Counted from the stretch's first letter, positions 34,551 to 42,594 are shown. The stretch is DNA of 64,000 nt from Bog-756 sp963710495 (GCA_963710495.1 CAVQAI010000016.1:365041-429040), one strand, 5' to 3'. Numbers and translations are program-made. Notes: a model not told the origin generated them from the letters alone.

Positions 34551-35642
34551 ATGAGCTTCGTTCCCTATGACCGCCCGGTGCGGGCCGCCTTTGTAGGCCT
34601 CGGGCGGATCTACGACCTCAACGTGCGTGCCTATTTCGACAATCCAGATGTCGAGGTGGTGGCCCTGGTCGATCCCGACGAGGATCGGCGGGCCCAGCGC
34701 CAGGTCGACTGGCCGGAGGCTCGCACGTTCGCCTCAGTGGCGGAAATGGGGGCCAGCGGCCTCGAAGTCGATGCCGTCGAGGCGCTGCTCCCCATTCCAC
34801 TTCACGTCGACGGAGTCGTCGAACTGCTGGACCACGGTTGGCATGTCAACCTGCAGAAGCCGATGTGCAACGACCTGGCCGGCGCCGCCCGCATGGTCGA
34901 GGCAGCCAACTCCAACGACCGACAACTCCGGGTGATGGAGAACTACATCTTCTACGAGCCGCTGGTCAAGCTCAAACAAATCGTCGAGTCAGGGGACATC
35001 GGCGAGGTAAGCGGATACCACATGAAGATGGTGGGAAGTGGGTTGGGAGGATGGGACGTGCCGGCCAGCAGCTACCGGTGGCAATTCATGCAGATCCGCG
35101 ACGGGCGCGGCATTCTCGTGTTCGACGACGGCTGGCACAAGCTGGCCACAGCCCTCTGGCTGTTCGGTCCAATCCGGGAGGTCCGGGCCTGGGTTGGCGG
35201 GACCGAGGTCTTCCCCGGCGTGGAGATCGACGCCCCGACCACCTTGGTGTGGAAACACGGCAATGGAGTGCGGGGCGTGTGGGACATCACCCTGGCGCCC
35301 GACATGTACCTTCGTTCCGACTACTACACGAATGACGAACGGTGGGAGGTGACCGGCCGAAAGGGATACGCGCGGGTCAACCGGTGCACCGGTCGAGGCG
35401 TCCAGCAGCCGAGCCTCGAGGTGTACGCCGACGGTGAAATGCGGGCCTTCCACGCCCTCGATGACGACTGGGCCAGTAGTTTCCGGGATTCCGGTCGTCA
35501 CTGGTTGCGCTGGCTCCAGACCGGTGAGGGCCCGCTGAAGTGGAGCGGGGAGGAGGCCGTCTCGGTGCTGCGCTTCGCCCTCGCCGCCTACGCGAGCAGC
35601 GAGGCCGGGGGCTTGGGAGTGGACCCCGCCACCGTCGAGTAG
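34551..35642 (+). CDS. Gfo/Idh/MocA-family oxidoreductase
   Basis: The 363-residue protein has an N-terminal Rossmann domain (VRAAFVGLGRIYDLNVRAYFDNPDVEVVALVDPD) and the family's NLQKPMCNDLAGA motif, where the usual EKP is QKP with Lys kept. The substrate domain contains VFDDGWHKLATALWLFGPI, matching the D-x3-H region. Such enzymes oxidise or reduce sugars or related alcohols with NAD(P). ATG at 34551 follows GAGAAAGG. It stands alone, so the substrate is unknown. Confidence 0.88.
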   Translation: MSFVPYDRPVRAAFVGLGRIYDLNVRAYFDNPDVEVVALVDPDEDRRAQRQVDWPEARTFASVAEMGASGLEVDAVEALLPIPLHVDGVVELLDHGWHVNLQKPMCNDLAGAARMVEAANSNDRQLRVMENYIFYEPLVKLKQIVESGDIGEVSGYHMKMVGSGLGGWDVPASSYRWQFMQIRDGRGILVFDDGWHKLATALWLFGPIREVRAWVGGTEVFPGVEIDAPTTLVWKHGNGVRGVWDITLAPDMYLRSDYYTNDERWEVTGRKGYARVNRCTGRGVQQPSLEVYADGEMRAFHALDDDWASSFRDSGRHWLRWLQTGEGPLKWSGEEAVSVLRFALAAYASSEAGGLGVDPATVE

Positions 35643-35927
35643 TGCGGGAGATCCAGACGGGGACAACGGTCATGGTTGCGGCCGGTGCAGCCACTACGTC
35701 TCTCACTCCGGGGCGCCGACCCAACTATTGGCGGAACGACCAGAATTGAGTAGGGACAAAATTGTTCAGTTCTCGAGATCCGGGGACCTCAGCTCGCCAA
35801 GCGGAGGTCATGGTTCAGTGTGTGGTCGCTCCAATTTGTCCCGCTAAGCCGACGGTTTGGGGCGGGCACTGTGATCGTCACAGTGCTGAGCGCAGTCGGC
35901 CAACGCTGCGGGTGGTGATGCGTCTCC

Positions 35928-36077
35928 TCATATGTTGGAGCAGTGGCTTCCCGCGCCGGCGCCGCACTCGTTGCAACGAAACGCCGCCTCAAGTCCCGCC
36001 ATCCCAGTGGCGTCGCGGAGGATGACGTTCCACGCCTTGCTTCTGCAATGCGGGCATGGGCCTTCGGGCGCATCCAT
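35928..36077 (-). CDS. Small zinc-ribbon protein
   Basis: The 49-residue frame from the ATG at 36077 has PCPHCRSKAW near its start and FRCNECGAGAGSHC at its end: two CxxC knuckles about 25 residues apart plus a final Cys, as in small zinc-ribbon proteins. A GGGGTGG sequence lies upstream. The ORF can start earlier (36116) but the shorter form fits the ribbon. Function unknown; the main doubt is its small size. Confidence 0.45.
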   Translation of the reverse strand: MDAPEGPCPHCRSKAWNVILRDATGMAGLEAAFRCNECGAGAGSHCSNI

Positions 36078-36127
36078 AACCACCCCAATACCCGCAGAGG
36101 CGGCTCCCACCCCCACAGGACGCGAAA

Positions 36128-36153
36128 GGAGCCCCGGTCGAAGCCGGGGCTCC
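36128..36153 (-). terminator. Intrinsic terminator of the csbD-like gene
   Basis: GGAGCCCCGG and CCGGGGCTCC form a perfect 10-bp stem around a six-base loop, 22 nt after the stop of the csbD-like gene on the minus strand, followed by TTT. This is a short, GC-rich rho-independent terminator shape. Confidence 0.75.
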
Positions 36154-36174
36154 CTCGCGGTTACAGCCGCCGAA

Positions 36175-36342
36175 CTACAAAGCGTCCTTCACTTTCTCAC
36201 CGGCCTGCTTCAGGTTGCCCGAGGCCTTGTCGGCCTTTCCCTTTGCCTCCATCGACCTGTCGTCGGTGGCCTTACCGACCTTCTCTTTGACGTCACCTTT
36301 GGCAGCTTGTGCCTTGTCCCTTGCCTTGTCAGCGATTCCCAC
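36175..36342 (-). CDS. CsbD-family stress protein
   Basis: A 55-residue protein, below the usual ORF-length cutoff, read from the GTG at 36342: GIADKARDKAQAAKGDVKEKVGK, then KGKADKASGNLKQAGEKVKDAL. It has the Lys/Ala/Gly-rich CsbD pattern of small hydrophilic stress proteins, often under general-stress sigma control. An AGGAGG site ends four bases before the GTG, which settles the start. A sigma-B-like promoter lies just upstream and a terminator just downstream. The molecular role of CsbD proteins is unknown. Confidence 0.88.
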   Translation of the reverse strand: MGIADKARDKAQAAKGDVKEKVGKATDDRSMEAKGKADKASGNLKQAGEKVKDAL

Positions 36343-36371
36343 GTTTCCTCCTTGTGTCGTTGAGGCCTACC

Positions 36372-36395
36372 TACCCGGAACAGGCAAAGCGCAAC
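36372..36395 (-). promoter_or_regulatory. Sigma-B/F-like promoter of the csbD-like gene
   Basis: On the minus strand GTTG (36392-36395), 15 bp and GGGTA (36372-36376) approximate the actinobacterial general-stress promoter GTTT-N14-16-GGGTA, with one mismatch in the -35. It ends 30 bp before the csbD-like GTG. Sigma-B control of csbD genes is known in other bacteria; here it is an inference from the match. Confidence 0.5.
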
Positions 36396-36428
36396 CCTCG
36401 GGCGAGCGAGGCTGCCGATGCAAAACGG

Positions 36429-36797
36429 TCAGTCGTTACGAGACACGATCCGACAGGGAACCAAGACCTTCTCGTTGAGGTAGTAGCTCGCACACACGCG
36501 GTGGTAGCCGTCAACCACCCATAACGGAACACCCTCGAGCAGCAACACCGGAGACAGCTTCTTGCCAAACTTCACCTTCTCCAGATCGGAAGTAACTTCG
36601 GGGTCATCATGAGGGAGCAATGGCAAACCAGACGCACGCAAGATGTCCTTGGCAGCAAAGTGCCGGAGCTCTTCTTCTTTGCGCAACGCCTTGGCCAGTT
36701 TGCCCGCCGACGAGGAACCCACGAGTAGCGAGAGGTAGGACTCTGCAGCGGGATAGTCCTCGTCGTCTGGCTTGTCTTTCCAGTGCTCGCCACTCAT
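36429..36797 (-). CDS. ParB-like conserved hypothetical protein
   Basis: The 122-residue protein has a helical N-half (YPAAESYLSLLVGSSSAGKLAKALRK) and a C-half with DILRASGLPLLPHDDPEV, KLSPVLLLEGVPLWVVDGYHRVCASYYLNE and PCRIV. The VVDGYHR segment resembles the GxxR box of ParB/Srx-fold proteins. Homologues are widespread small hypothetical proteins without known function. I chose the ATG at 36797 over the TTG at 36803. It begins 16 bp after the stop of the hydrophobic protein gene, so it is probably the third gene of that operon. Confidence 0.7.
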   Translation of the reverse strand: MSGEHWKDKPDDEDYPAAESYLSLLVGSSSAGKLAKALRKEEELRHFAAKDILRASGLPLLPHDDPEVTSDLEKVKFGKKLSPVLLLEGVPLWVVDGYHRVCASYYLNEKVLVPCRIVSRND

Positions 36798-36812
36798 CGA
36801 CAATCTCGGTAT

Positions 36813-36977
36813 CTACCAGCGGTAAAAGCCGTGTCTCCCAGCGCCTTCTCCTCGACCGAGTGCGAACCCGACGAGCCACAACACCAGCAGGACCGCAGCC
36901 ACTAGCCAGAGAATGTGAAGCGCGAACCCGAGGCCGGCAAACAGGACGACCAACAACAGGGCAAACAAAATGACCAC
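36813..36977 (-). CDS. Small hydrophobic membrane protein
   Basis: A 54-residue protein, too short for most ORF cutoffs, from the GTG at 36977: two adjoining hydrophobic helices (ILFALLLVVLFAGLGFAL and ILWLVAAVLLVLWLVGFAL) followed by GRGEGAGRHGFYRW. Actinobacteria carry a family of near-identical layout, often annotated only as 'hydrophobic protein', near stress genes. AAAGGA lies upstream. It sits between the DUF6458-like gene (31 bp upstream) and the ParB-like gene, forming an operon under the promoter at 37294. Confidence 0.82.
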   Translation of the reverse strand: MVILFALLLVVLFAGLGFALHILWLVAAVLLVLWLVGFALGRGEGAGRHGFYRW

Positions 36978-36994
36978 GAGTAGGTCCTTTCCTT

Positions 36995-37026
36995 AGACGT
37001 AGGTATCGTCAGACGTAGGTATCGTC
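36995..37026. repeat. 16-bp tandem duplication at a stop codon
   Basis: AGACGTAGGTATCGTC occurs twice in direct, gapless tandem (36995-37010 and 37011-37026). The second copy encodes the last residues and stop of the DUF6458-like gene on the minus strand; the first lies in the short spacer before the next gene. It looks like a recent slippage or repair event. Confidence 0.9.
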
Positions 37027-37257
37027 CCGACGCACGACGTTGCCTCGTCCATCGTCGACGACCGTGCGGTGCCTGCGAAAGCCAGTACCCAAGAAGCCGA
37101 TCAGCGACAGAACAGTCCCAACGGCCCCGACGATCATCAGGATGATCCCGATGGTATGGATGTTGAATCCGTGCTGGTCTGGGCTAACTGTCACCGCAAA
37201 ATCGAGAACAGCACCCACGGCAAACGCCACAATGCTTGCTACCAGTCCACTTGCCAT
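37009..37257 (-). CDS. Small two-helix membrane protein (DUF6458-like)
   Basis: The 82-residue protein has two hydrophobic helices (GLVASIVAFAVGAVLDFAV and IGIILMIVGAVGTVLSLIGFL) and a basic tail RHRTVVDDGRGNVVRRDDTYV. The organisation matches DUF6458-type actinobacterial proteins found with CsbD and other stress genes. The ATG at 37257 has AGGAGGGG upstream, clearly favouring it over the longer frame to 37569. It is the first gene after the sigma-B-like promoter. Confidence 0.8.
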   Translation of the reverse strand: MASGLVASIVAFAVGAVLDFAVTVSPDQHGFNIHTIGIILMIVGAVGTVLSLIGFLGTGFRRHRTVVDDGRGNVVRRDDTYV

Positions 37258-37794
37258 GTCTGACCCCTCCTGGGAGTTGGGCGGAACATCGTTGTACCCC
37301 AGCGTTGATTCCTGCAAACATTCCGTTTCGCACCGCAAACATCCCGTTTCACAGCGGTAACCGCGGGGTACAGCAACACAGATGGTTGAGAACCGATACG
37401 ACGAAGCCGAAGGTTCCAGTGATCTGATTTCACCTTCGGAGAAGTTCATGGCCGCTGTCGACCTGGGCATACTGATGTCGACATTCGTCGTAGCCTTCGT
37501 TGGCTGGAGACGGAAGGTCGCCCGTGCGAAGTCATCGACCAGTCCTATCCCCTGAAGTCTGAAAGTCACAACCTTTCGACCAGAATGGGTTGCGTCTGTA
37601 TTCCTTCAGTATCGGCCTGAGAGTCCGCCCCAGTACCGCCCGTCCGCAGGCTCAGGCTCACTTACTTGGGCTGAGGATCGGGACGACACCCAGGTTGGCG
37701 CTTTGAGTCCTTGGGGATGCAGTCGGGTGGTCGTGAATTTGTCTCCTCGACGAGGACACGGCGTCCTGACGTCAGATCAGTAAGACTGGCCGAC
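37258..37794. other. Intergenic region with stress promoter, no further gene
   Basis: About 535 bp. It holds the sigma-B-like promoter at 37294-37319 and two direct copies of GCAAACAT-Y-CCGTTTC (near 37314 and 37336, 22 bp apart) just upstream of it. The rest, up to the gene at 37795, has only frames with no recognisable content. Confidence 0.45.
37294..37319 (-). promoter_or_regulatory. Sigma-B/F-like general-stress promoter
   Basis: On the minus strand GTTT (37316-37319), 16 bp and GGGTAC (37294-37299) match the actinobacterial sigma-B/F consensus GTTT-N14-16-GGGTA exactly. The expected start would leave a 5' leader of about 30 nt with the AGGAGG site before the ATG at 37257. It would drive the small membrane protein genes and the ParB-like gene. 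Confidence 0.65.
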
Positions 37795-38121
37795 ATGGCG
37801 TTCGGTCAACAGTCAGGCCCACCGGCATCAGCGAGGCAGGTCCAGGAACTATTGGCCCTTCTCAAACAGGTTGGCCACACCGACTTCCGCGACGCACGCG
37901 GTCCAATGGGTTTCACCCAGCGTCAGGCCGCCGGCAAGTTCACACGCGAAGAAGCGGAATCAATTATCGGCCAGCTACAAGATGCAGAGTTCGATGGAAG
38001 CACTCCGGTCGCTTCCCCGACATGGCGACTGTCTGCCCAGGAGCAGATGATGCGTCGCATGCCTGCCGACCAGCTCGCTGCCGAGCTTCGTCGTCGTGGG
38101 TGGACCGCCGTCGAGCCTTAG
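37795..38121 (+). CDS. Conserved actinobacterial hypothetical protein
   Basis: The 108-residue protein starts MAFGQQSGPPASARQVQELLALL and continues with HTDFRDARGPMGFTQRQAAGKFTREEAESIIGQLQ, a pattern I recognise from many actinobacterial genomes as a conserved hypothetical without known role. It is helical and basic. The ATG at 37795 fits family starts; the longer frame back to 37711 has none of the family pattern. No strong ribosome site. Confidence 0.72.
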   Translation: MAFGQQSGPPASARQVQELLALLKQVGHTDFRDARGPMGFTQRQAAGKFTREEAESIIGQLQDAEFDGSTPVASPTWRLSAQEQMMRRMPADQLAAELRRRGWTAVEP

Positions 38122-38538
38122 GACAAGCAGTCAAGGGAGTCCGCCGGTCGGGGTCCGTTGGTGCGGGGTTTGGTGGAACCCACGTGTCGGTTAAACGATG
38201 GGCCTCGGACTGGACTCCGTCGACGACCACACCGCCTTCTCCGGCTCCGTGGTGACGTGCTCAGATTGGCGTGAGCGTCGCCAGACCGTTGCCAGAGATC
38301 AGTCTGACGGACCTTGGCCTTCCACGGCCACCCTGACATTTCTGTGGTCGGCCGCTGCCCTCGAACTGGGGCGGAACATTCTCCCGACCAACACCCAGCT
38401 GATCGAGCTGAGTACCGCAAGGCTCAGCTGTGAGAGCCGTCAACCGGATGTAAGAGCCCAGCCCGCCAAGCCGAGAACACCACGCTGTGACTCGAATACC
38501 CACCTCGGACGCAGCCTCCTCCTGAATGGCTCGATCGC
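38122..38538. other. Intergenic region carrying CTCAGC-type palindromes
   Basis: About 415 bp between the hypothetical gene and the convergent OsmC gene. Its distinctive content is two CTCAGC/GCTGAG units at 38394-38439. Frames across it lack recognisable domains. Confidence 0.45.
38394..38439. repeat. CTCAGC/GCTGAG palindromic repeat, two units
   Basis: Unit one reads CCCAGCTGATCGAGCTGAG and unit two GCTCAGCTGTGAGAGCC. The second half of unit one and the first half of unit two also pair (AGCTGAG 38406-38412 with CTCAGCT 38423-38429). They belong to the dispersed family described in the findings. Confidence 0.6.
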
Positions 38539-39036
38539 CTACCTGATGGAAGCCGACAGGTTCGGAGAATTGGCGAGCGTCTGAAGAACGACGCAGTACC
38601 GTTCCGTCAGGCGAAGCAAGGTCCGAAGTTGTTCTTCGGAAGCGTCTGTATCTAACTCGAAGGACAGCCGAATATCAGAAAACCCAACCGGGGCGGACTT
38701 GTCCACTCCGAGGGTGCCGCGGAAATCCAGATCTCCTTCGGCTTTCACGCTCCCGGCTGCGTTGATCCCAAGGGCTGTGGCTACTGAGCGCATGGTCACC
38801 CCCGCACAGGCAGCGAGTGCCTGGAGCAGCATGTCGCCGGAACACGCAAGGAGACCATCACCTCCGGTCGCGGGATGGAGCCCGGCTTCGATCAAGTCCC
38901 GGCCGGTCTGTACGGAGCACGATACATCGTCTCCCAGTTGACCTTCCGCTCTCAGGGTCACGAAGGCAGTCTCTGGCCGATCTCGGTAGCGTTCCTTGAT
39001 GGGAGCCTGGATCGACTTCAGTTCAGCGCTGTCCAT
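38539..39036 (-). CDS. OsmC-family peroxiredoxin-like protein
   Basis: The 165-residue protein has the OsmC fold marks: GGDGLLACSGDMLLQALAACAGVTMRSVATALGI with the resolving Cys region (LLACSG and AACAGVT) and the later LLRLTERYCVVLQTL with the second Cys. OsmC/Ohr proteins reduce organic hydroperoxides with paired Cys thiols; here AACAG and RYC are the candidate pair. The family is usually 140-180 aa. Convergent with the gene at 37795; no regulator adjacent. Confidence 0.85.
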   Translation of the reverse strand: MDSAELKSIQAPIKERYRDRPETAFVTLRAEGQLGDDVSCSVQTGRDLIEAGLHPATGGDGLLACSGDMLLQALAACAGVTMRSVATALGINAAGSVKAEGDLDFRGTLGVDKSAPVGFSDIRLSFELDTDASEEQLRTLLRLTERYCVVLQTLANSPNLSASIR

Positions 39037-39849
39037 CTGGCCTCCTCTTGGTCACCGATTCGAACCATACCTGTGCGATCACGAGCTGGATCAGCAAACA
39101 ACGGTGCAGGCTGCTGGGCCTGTTTCCGATCAATCGACACAAACTGCGTACAGCAAAGCACGGCCTGATCTCACATGACGCCTATTCTGAGATGATTAAG
39201 ACGTTCTTCACGATTCGGATTTGGATACGCCGCACCTCGGTGTCCGGCTGCAGCGGTCCAAACGCAAGGGCCTCCTAACTGAACCGTGAGCTCGGGACGG
39301 GCCTGGCCTATCTGAGGAATGTTCTGCGCACGGCCCGTCCGGCCTTCGTGGTTGCTTTTCCGATCGCGTGCCCTGCATACTGAACCGTGAGGATGGGCTT
39401 CGGTGTGTGACTCGCCGTTTCATCGACCCTGCCCTGACCTCATAGCACTCCCTCTGTCCAACCTGGATCCCCGTTGAAGAACACTAAGACTCAGCTACTT
39501 GAGCTGAGAACGGGCAGACAGCCTCAGCCAACCAATCTGACGGTACCGACCGGCTCTCTGAATTCCGGATGGTCGACTCCATGCCTACCGCCGCCGGGTT
39601 GGTGAAAGGTGACTATCACCTACGCGCTCACGACCCTCGCCCAGGGCAATCCACTGATTCGGCGTTGGGGGCATCACCGACGAGTGTCCTCGACCTTCAT
39701 CATCTCGCCAAGGGCGGAAAGTGATGGTCGGATTCACTCATCCACCAAGTCGGCTGAAAACGAACGGGTCCCGGCCAAAAACACGGGCTAGCGAGCCGCT
39801 TCCCAGTACCGCAACCACACGGCGATATGGGGCCGTGGCATGCCTCGAC
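39037..39849. other. Gene-poor region of about 800 bp
   Basis: Frames here are short, on both strands, and without recognisable domains or ribosome sites. The only structure seen is the pair of CTCAGC-type units at 39490-39545. The base composition is lower in GC than the surrounding genes, in keeping with non-coding or decayed DNA. Confidence 0.5.
39490..39545. repeat. CTCAGC/GCTGAG palindromic repeat, two units
   Basis: CTCAGCT (39490-39496), ACTTG, AGCTGAG (39502-39508) is a perfect 7-bp stem. A second, decayed unit CTCAGCCAACCAATCTGA follows at 39523, 33 bp downstream. The first unit is nearly the same as the one at 42958 (CTCAGCTACTTGGGCTGAG). Confidence 0.75.
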
Positions 39850-40428
39850 TCACGCGTGGCGACCAACCAGGCCCAGCAAACGGGCGTCCTCAGGATCGTC
39901 AGGAGCAAGGTTGACGGGAGCGCCAAACATCCCTGATCCAGTCAGCAGGTCGGCGTTCGCTTCTGCCCAAGGTAGCAATAGTTCAACAGCATCTACATCG
40001 ATTGTCTCTTCCTGCCAGGTTGCCCGAGCGAGGTCCCAGCCGTGGATGGCGAGATCGGCTATCAGCTGGGTCACGTACTCCTCCCCAGAGGTGTCACCGA
40101 AGGACAGGTGTACCGTCCTCTTCAGAGCGTTGGGCTGCACAATTGCCGCGTGTGCTTCATCGATCGAGGAGGCCACCAGTCCTTCCCATGTCGAGGCATT
40201 ATCACCCATAAGGTCACCTTCGAATCGGTTGCCGATCTCCGAGATCGTCAGGCCTGCGAATAGAGGCTCGACCCAGAGTTGCTCGTCGAACACGTGATGG
40301 ACGAGTGTCCGGACGTCCCATTCCGAGCATGGAGTCTCGTTCTGCCACTGTTCAGCCCGCGTGCCAGCGACCAAGCCAGCGAACCGATCTCCGCAACGGC
40401 CATGAAGCTCGACGAGGTCCATACTCAT
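39850..40428 (-). CDS. TIGR03086-family metal-binding (DinB/maleylpyruvate-isomerase fold) protein
   Basis: The 192-residue protein opens LVELHGRCGDRFAGLVAGTRAEQWQNETPCSEWDVRTLVHHVFDE, the characteristic start of this DinB-like family in which W-x-x-x-T-P-C-x-x-W-D-V-x-x-L-x-x-H provides the first metal-ligand His. LIADLAIHGWDLARAT contains the later His ligand. Members are actinobacterial mycothiol-linked or orphan enzymes. A paralogue lies at 45150. ATG at 40428; stands alone. Confidence 0.85.
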   Translation of the reverse strand: MSMDLVELHGRCGDRFAGLVAGTRAEQWQNETPCSEWDVRTLVHHVFDEQLWVEPLFAGLTISEIGNRFEGDLMGDNASTWEGLVASSIDEAHAAIVQPNALKRTVHLSFGDTSGEEYVTQLIADLAIHGWDLARATWQEETIDVDAVELLLPWAEANADLLTGSGMFGAPVNLAPDDPEDARLLGLVGRHA

Positions 40429-40536
40429 TTCTCCTGATCGGTCTATCCGTCTCTCATCGATGTAGTGTCACCCGTTCCGCCGCGTGCCCACCTACCCGGC
40501 GATAGGGCGACAAGTTGCCACGGGGCTTCCCGAGGG

Positions 40537-40836
40537 TCAAACGAGGCGTTCCTCGATAATGTCCAGATTGAGAAACGTGATAGGGCCATCGGACAGAGCC
40601 GCAGTCTTCTTAGAGAGTGCGTCCGTCTCGGGAAGCGCTGAATTCTTCATGGCGTCTTCGTGGGAGTCAAAGAAGACAATGATCGAGTAGCGGCCCGGGT
40701 TGTCTCGGTCCTCGCAGACGGCGCTCCGCTCAACGGTCCGCTTGCCCTCGGTGGCCTTCTGCCACTCGTCGACGGCCGCTCGGATCTCGTCGATCTTGGA
40801 CGTCTCCAACTGCATGATCTGGACAAACGACGCCAT
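40537..40836 (-). CDS. Small ABM-like barrel protein, paralogue of the 6321 gene
   Basis: The 99-residue protein reads MASFVQIMQLETSKIDEIRAAV, then ERSAVCEDRDNPGRYSIIVFFDSHEDAMKNSALPETDALS and a last GPITFLNLDIIEE strand. This order is shared with the protein at 6321, including the AM-x-NS, P-ET-x and TF-x-NLD motifs, so the two are paralogues. AGGAGG stands 7 nt before the ATG at 40836. The fold suggests a small monooxygenase or ligand-binding barrel; function unknown. Confidence 0.78.
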   Translation of the reverse strand: MASFVQIMQLETSKIDEIRAAVDEWQKATEGKRTVERSAVCEDRDNPGRYSIIVFFDSHEDAMKNSALPETDALSKKTAALSDGPITFLNLDIIEERLV

Positions 40837-41055
40837 CACTTTCCTCCTGGTAGCTGCGGGGCCAATACGCCACATTATGGGCCCTCCCCAACCCCGGCGC
40901 CGCCTGCCCGGCGTTCGGGGACACCCAAGGGTGCGGACGCAACCTACGAGTGGAGGTCGGCTCGAGCCTCCATTAGGCAGCGCGGATCGCGTCGCAGCTG
41001 GCTAAACCTGCGTGAGCGCGGCGCCGCCCGGCTGGGGCGGCCTCCGGCCGCAGAA

Positions 41056-41196
41056 ATGGACGGAACCATCCCCAATATCTGCCATGCCCTCACCATCGAT
41101 GCCCCGCCCGAGACCGTGTTCGATGCGATCACCAGCGCCGGTCGGGATTTGCGATCGGGAACACCTCTTGCTATCCCGACGCCGGCTACTCGCTGA
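41056..41196 (+). pseudogene. Truncated SRPBCC-family gene fragment
   Basis: From the ATG at 41056 the frame reads MDGTIPNICHALTIDAPPETVFDAITSAGRD, the typical first 30 residues of an SRPBCC/AHSA1 protein, then loses similarity and stops after 46 residues where 140-150 would be expected. The rest appears lost against the ferredoxin gene, whose 3' end overlaps the fragment. A short chance similarity is unlikely given the exact NAPP/DAPPETVFDAIT-type opening. Confidence 0.65.
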
Positions 41197-41380
41197 TGAT
41201 CTCGATGGCGTACTCGGGGCAGTTGGCGATGGCGAGGCGGGCCTTGTCCTCCAGCCCGGCCGGCACCTCGTCGACGATTACGGTCGACTGGCCGTAGTCG
41301 TCGACGTCGAAGAGTTCTGGCGCCAAGCCGTAGCAGCGGGCGTGTCCCTGGCACTTGTCGGGATCGACGCGGACCTTCAT
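41186..41380 (-). CDS. [3Fe-4S]-type ferredoxin, P450 partner
   Basis: The 64-residue protein has VDPDKCQGHARCYGLAPELF and NCPEYAIEI: three cluster Cys (C-x5-C ... C-P) where the position between the first two is Gly-His, the mark of [3Fe-4S] (sometimes [4Fe-4S]) ferredoxins that feed electrons to cytochrome P450s. The ATG at 41380 overlaps the P450 stop codon (ATGA), so the two are translationally coupled. No reductase gene is next to it; a housekeeping ferredoxin reductase would be needed. Confidence 0.9.
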   Translation of the reverse strand: MKVRVDPDKCQGHARCYGLAPELFDVDDYGQSTVIVDEVPAGLEDKARLAIANCPEYAIEIISE

Positions 41381-42594
41381 GGGAATATCACCGGCAGGAT
41401 ACGCGGGCCGCGCACCTGGCCGCCCGCCCAGGTGATCTCCTCGCCCTCGGCGAGCGAGAACTCGGGTACGCGGGCCAACCACTCCACGAGGGCCACCGAC
41501 AGCTCCATGCGGGCCAGATTCGACCCGGCGCAGCGGTGGATACCCGAGCCGAAGGCAACATGGCGATTGTGCGCCCGGTCCAGCTGGACGACCTCAGGGT
41601 GCTCGAACACCTCGGGGTCGCGGTTGGCGGCCGGGAAGTTCATCAGCACCTTGTCGCCCTTCTTCATAGGGCACCCGGCATAGTCGATGTCCTCGGTCAC
41701 CTCGCGGGCCATGGTCACGGGCGAGTAAGCCCGCAACAGCTCTTCGACCGCGGTGGGCATAAGCGCGGGCTCGGCTACCAGCCGCCTCCGGGCCTCGGCG
41801 TGGGTGGCCAGGTGCCACAGCGAAGAACCGATGGCGCTCCAGGTCGTATCGACGCCGGCGATGAGGACGAGGGCCGCCATGCCAAGGACGATGCCGTCTT
41901 CCAGCGGCTGCCCCTCCACCTCGCTGTGGAGCAGCTCGCTCAACAGGTCGTCGCCGGGGTGTTCCTTCCGGTACGACAGCTGCTCGATGAAGTAGTACAG
42001 CAGACCCTCTGCGCCGCGTTGGCGGCGCTCCGCGTCGTCGGCGAACTCGAGGACGTCGCGCACCCACTCCGTGAAGGTTCCGGCCAGGTCCGTCGAGACC
42101 CCGAGGATGCGTGCGATCACCCGGACCGGGATCTGCTGGGCGTAGTCCGCCGCTGCGTCCGCATGCCCTTTGTCCGCGAAGCCGTCGAGCAGCGATCGGC
42201 AGAGCTCGCGCGTCAGCGGCACGTAGGAGTCCACCCGCTTATGGGAGAACCACGGCAGCAGCAGGCGTCGGGTCCAAGTGTGCAAAGGCGGGTCGGCGGA
42301 TATCGGAGGCAGGCCGTACTCCAGGTTCGGTCCGTCGAAGTTCGCGTTCGGGTCCTCGTCCTCGTCGCCGGGGATGACCGCCACCTTCAGCGAGCTGAAG
42401 TGCTCGATGTCGTGGGCGATCGCCGTCACGTCCTCGTAGCGAAGCGGCATCCAGCTGCTCTTGCGTCGGTCGGTGTGCGGGATCGGGCAGGTCTGGCGCA
42501 ACTTGTCCCAGATGCTGAACGGGTCGGTCAGGTACTCCGGGTCCATGACGTCGAAGTCAGTCGTCCAGTCGGTGACCGGCATGGCGTGTGCCAT
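41377..42594 (-). CDS. Cytochrome P450
   Basis: The 405-residue protein is a bacterial P450 with I-helix IAGVDTTWSAIG, K-helix ExxR in EELLR, a MNFPAANRDP segment and the heme-binding loop FGSGIHRCAGSNLAR with Cys355. Length and motif order are standard for soluble class I P450s. The ATG at 42594 has AAAGGGGA upstream; the longer frame back to 42774 has no similarity. It forms an operon with the ferredoxin gene. Close relatives act on steroids, terpenes or fatty acids, but the substrate is not visible from sequence. Confidence 0.93.
   Translation of the reverse strand: MAHAMPVTDWTTDFDVMDPEYLTDPFSIWDKLRQTCPIPHTDRRKSSWMPLRYEDVTAIAHDIEHFSSLKVAVIPGDEDEDPNANFDGPNLEYGLPPISADPPLHTWTRRLLLPWFSHKRVDSYVPLTRELCRSLLDGFADKGHADAAADYAQQIPVRVIARILGVSTDLAGTFTEWVRDVLEFADDAERRQRGAEGLLYYFIEQLSYRKEHPGDDLLSELLHSEVEGQPLEDGIVLGMAALVLIAGVDTTWSAIGSSLWHLATHAEARRRLVAEPALMPTAVEELLRAYSPVTMAREVTEDIDYAGCPMKKGDKVLMNFPAANRDPEVFEHPEVVQLDRAHNRHVAFGSGIHRCAGSNLARMELSVALVEWLARVPEFSLAEGEEITWAGGQVRGPRILPVIFP

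Noticed and set aside
38118..38420. Minus-strand frame in the gap before OsmC
   Set aside because: Arg/Ser-rich with no domain, no ribosome site, and crossed by the palindromic units.
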